Positions 60,728 through 64,000 of a stretch of 64,000 nucleotides of DNA are shown here, in pieces. How positions within the stretch are numbered: the first letter of the stretch is position 1; each line of letters begins with the position of its first letter. The notes below the pieces were generated by a model. It worked only from the letters and a program-made list of their open reading frames with translations, was not told the DNA's origin and ran no database searches. Origin of the DNA: Acorus gramineus (lineage: Eukaryota > Streptophyta > Magnoliopsida > Acorales > Acoraceae). The stretch is taken from the NCBI GenBank assembly GCA_030737835.1, contig JAUJYN010000012.1:10084618-10148617 (forward strand), in the 5' to 3' direction. The position numbers and the translations under genes were made by a program.

Positions 60728-63704
60728 ATGGCAGCAACAAAAATTACAAGAGGGTATTTCATGAAGCCGTACAGAAGTGGTGAGCTTTGATTGACAAAAT
60801 CTGTGTTTTTTAATTTATTTTGGATTGATGGATTAATATATGTGTCTTCAATTATATCTATATGACTTTGTTTTTGAATCATTAGGCCCACAGGGGGTTT
60901 TAGCATCGATGATGATGATGAGTGTATGGAGCTCAAGAAAAGTATTGTTCTTCTCATGCGGCCAACAGGCTCAGGTAACAATATCTAGCATATGGTTGCT
61001 TATGAGCTTCTTGTAAAAGTATAATAGTGATTCAAACGCTTGTCTCCTTGGTTATGTTGATTGTTGACCACCCAAACCTTTTGTTCAAGGACAGGGAAGA
61101 CTTTACTTGCCTAGACTCTGCCAAGGCAAGTTAATGTGCCTTTCATCATCACAGATGTGATAACGTTGACTCAGGCGAGTTAAAAATCTGACTGCACCCA
61201 CCCTCGGGGACCTGGCGACATTGGGAGGTCCACGTCCCCCTCAAGGAGCTCCTCTCCGACATCCAACTCTGGTATATGGTACTCTTTACATCGATTAATA
61301 TGATTCTTAGCAGCCAATTCTTGGTGAATTTGGACAAATGTTTACTATTAGACAATCTCCCAATCAATTGCTCATAACTGCTTCCATTATGAACATTTGG
61401 TTGCTGAAGTTAAATAGAATTTTGTAATTTGAAAAGTGTGATCATTTACTTTCATGTCACTTATGATCTAAACTTTATAAGTTTGTTTACCTCAAAAAAA
61501 TAAAAAAATCATAAGTTTGTGATAAACCAGTAAATTTGATCACACTGGTATGGCAAGTCATTGTGCTGGATTTTTTAACCTTCTTTCAAACACATAAGCA
61601 TGCAATTGTTGCTTGAAAAGCTTGTAATTAGTGAATATTTGGAATATTTCTTCCTCTAACATGCAGCAGCATTTATTTTCCTTTTTTTTGTTTTAGTTTT
61701 ATTTCAAGTTTAATTTTTCTATGCTTATGCTAAAAGGTATCTACTTTTTTTGTTGCATTAAATGATTTTTTCTAGCATCTTTTTTGTTGCTGATCCATGG
61801 TATTTTAGTGCATTTATTCTACGTTTTGTTACCTTGGACCACAGAGAGAAGGCGGGACTTGTTGCATGCACAGTGGCAGTAAGTAACAATACTTCGTGCT
61901 TATATGGAATCTTCACCTTGCCTTGTTTAATACTGTTTTGCATGCAAATTTGATTTCTTTTCCTTAATATGACATGTAATTCTGATTGTATTTTATAGGT
62001 GTCTTGGAAAATATACTCTTATATATCCACTGTTTTTTTTTTTCTTTTTTTTTGGCATGTTCTCGCATGCACTGTTGTTAGTGTTATGCTTTTGCTTCCC
62101 ATTTCAACTTGAATTCCATTGAAATTTAGGTACCTAAAATATTCACTTCTTGCAAATGCTTCTCCTCCTCTTTCGTGTGAGTTAAAGTACGATAAATTTT
62201 GAGTGGTTTAAGGCCTGCATTTGTGAATATTAAATTATCAAAACCTCTTTTGCCAGAAGCTTCTTTGATTGAAAAACCATGGTCTGGATAAATGCTTTAT
62301 CATCAGTAGTGGGTCTAGGTTTATTAGACCATTCATCTTAAAATAATTCAGCTTGCTATTTCTAAAGAAAAGAGAATATTCTAACATATAAATTGATGAA
62401 CTTGTAAGATGTAAAAATTAAATTTACATCGCCCATTGGATGGTGGGCTCTGGAGCATTGGAGATGGAGAGAAGAAAAATGATGAACAGGAAGGCGAAGC
62501 AGATTACTGGTGTCCATGAGGGCTTAAATGGGCTTGTTTTGTTTGGGAGATGAGGAGTCGATAGAGAGAGGGAGAGGGACTGGAGTTCTCGTTCTTGAAC
62601 CGCCCTCCTCGTTTGAATGGATTTCACATATCAATGGATTCCCTATAATGCTGTGAAAAGATAGTCAGTTTCAGCCTTTACAGAGACAAAATAAAGGGTG
62701 TTAACAGAGAGGGACTGACTTGAATGTTCTGGTGGGAAAATGGGGGACTGGACCAGAGAGGTTTATGTTGCTTTGGACTCATTTTGACATCTAGGGAAAT
62801 GTTGATGTGATATTTTTTTTATTGTTGGGATTGATTTGCAGCCTCATTTTGTAGATTTGGGCCCCACACATGGGTCACTGAAGAGATGCCTTTTGAATTG
62901 TGATACGTGAGTTGTTTAATGGATTTTTGTGAAATGACTCCTGCCTGCTAGGTATATGTTCTTAGAGCTCACAGGATAGTTTTTGATTGGTCTTATAGAA
63001 CTAATGTTTTATATGACATGCTTCATGTGCTGTATGTTAATGAATCCTGTGTTGGCTTTGTAATATCTGGTGTAGTGTTTTTTAATCTACGAAAGGTGAA
63101 ATTATTTACTTCTGGCTTGTTGGTGTAAGCATGTTCAAATCAGAAATCAAGTAGCCTAACCCCAAACACTTTGAATTGCATTCAAAATTTGGATTTGGTT
63201 TACAAAGATTTACAATCTCTTTGAGAGACGAGAAAGGAGTATGGAAGCTTATTTGTAGGTAAATTTTAAATTTATTTCTAAAAATAAGTGTTGGAGAGTA
63301 CTGTATGATCTGAATCCTGTGTTGCATCCTGTGTTGGCTTTGTAATATCTGGTGTAGTGTTTTTTAATCTACGAAAGGTGAAATTATTTACTTCTGGCTT
63401 GTTGGTGTAAGCATGTTCAAATCAGAAATCAAGTAGCCTAACCCCAAACACTTTGAATTGCATTCAAAATTTGGATTTGGTTTACAAAGATTTACAATCT
63501 CTTTGAGAGACGAGAAAGGAGTATGGAAGCTTATTTGTAGGTAAATTTTAAATTTATTTCTAAAAATAAGTGTTGGAGAGTACTGTATGATCTGATCTAC
63601 CCATACAATTTTTTTAATGTATTCGTTCTTCTTTAGGTGATGAGATCTGAAGAAAACAAAATGCACGAAAGATTATCGCAGAACTTGACAATCTTGCTAT
63701 CAAG
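60728..63704 (+). CDS. Weak exon candidates of an unrecognised gene
   Basis: I do not recognise this gene and it may not be real. A C-rich stretch (60480-60760) resembles a plant 5' exon. An ATG at 60728 opens MAATKITRGYFMKPYRSG, ending at a good donor (G|GTGAGC, 60779). A second open segment 60886-60974 has a fair acceptor and a CAG|GTAACA donor, in phase with the first. Further open stretches with donor-like ends are at about 61800-61878 (LDHREKAGLVACTVA then GTAAGT) and 63636-63704 (acceptor TTCTTTAG, ending AG|GTATAT). No domain is visible, and the exons between are unclear. It would continue beyond the window. Confidence 0.2.
61000..63043. other. Possible intron and spacer sequence
   Basis: T-rich and pyrimidine-rich on the plus strand, as plant introns are. 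A minus-strand frame of 67 codons at 62424-62627 has a hydrophobic segment but no family resemblance. Nothing else recognised. Confidence 0.3.
63044..63595. repeat. Near-perfect tandem duplication, 282-bp unit
   Basis: Copy 1 is 63044-63325 and copy 2 is 63326-63595, starting ATCCTGTGTTGGCTTTG. I found no difference over about 265 bp. It is either very recent or an assembly artefact. Confidence 0.92.
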
Positions 63705-64000
63705 GTATATTTTCATCTTTAAAAATATTTGAATGCCATAATGATGCTGCTATTTTTTCATTTTTTAGCTCCTGGCAATTTTGGGTTATTAAGGCTTTTC
63801 ACAATTTGAAGCTATCAATATGTTCGTAATATGTATCTTTAATGCACCTCGCAATTTTTTCCTGGCAGTCCATTGTCTTAAATAAGAAGACGAGAAGGAA
63901 TTGTGGTCATACTCTGTTCTCTCTTCATATTAATAAATAAGAGAATTCACAATAGTTCTCTAAAAGAAATTCAAGTGAACTTGGTTTGATGGATATCACC
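63705..64000. other. Right edge, nothing recognised
   Basis: Pyrimidine-rich sequence with no supported exon; may be intron of the weak gene candidate. Confidence 0.3.

Noticed and set aside
60494-60981. Minus-strand frames of 71 and 111 codons
   Set aside because: Low-complexity reverse of a CCACCACC-rich stretch, and no domain.

Overview
This window is nuclear DNA of a flowering plant. The evidence is spliced genes with GT-AG introns of 74 bp to 6.4 kb, plant-specific families (an AAA-ATPase with its N-terminal associated domain, a GT14 arabinogalactan glucuronyltransferase, a DUF538 secreted protein, a DDT/WHIM chromatin protein, a group XII bHLH factor), A+T-rich spacers, and many MITEs, LINE pieces and LTR-element fossils. 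I cannot name the species. The long element-filled introns would fit a monocot, magnoliid or early-branching eudicot, but this is inference. No operons, CRISPR arrays, tRNA or rRNA genes were seen.

Layout: (1) 1-3770, repeats and a Ty1/copia-like LTR fossil. (2) 3827-5449 (+), a two-exon AAA-ATPase. (3) 6773-13716 (-), a four-exon GT14 glucuronyltransferase whose third intron of 5.4 kb holds LINE and Ty3/gypsy remnants. (4) 14334-17273, a Harbinger-like MITE, a TRIM element in head-to-head arrangement, a hAT-like MITE rich in GGGTTGGGTT, and a foldback element. (5) 18424-21398 (-), a two-exon DUF538 gene. (6) 22851-24440, a MITE and a decayed AAA-ATPase pseudogene. (7) 25393-37981 (-), a twelve-exon DDT-domain gene like Arabidopsis DDR4, rebuilt exon by exon with all phases consistent (704 residues). 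(8) 39955-44368, two nested-looking inverted repeats and a foldback MITE. (9) 44790-54749 (-), a six-exon bHLH79-like gene (273 residues) with a 6.4 kb last intron. (10) 54750-64000, mostly repeats, with a 410-bp triplicated gag-like segment, a MITE cluster, a near-perfect 282-bp duplication and weak exon candidates of an unrecognised gene.

The genes do not form one pathway; they act in the organelle membrane/stress response, cell-wall arabinogalactan synthesis, secretion, chromatin remodelling and transcription. The strongest non-genic theme is structure: at least eight local direct duplications of 98-420 bp and at least six large inverted-repeat elements, several of them inside introns. All exon coordinates were worked out by reading splice sites and family similarity by eye; no database search was run.
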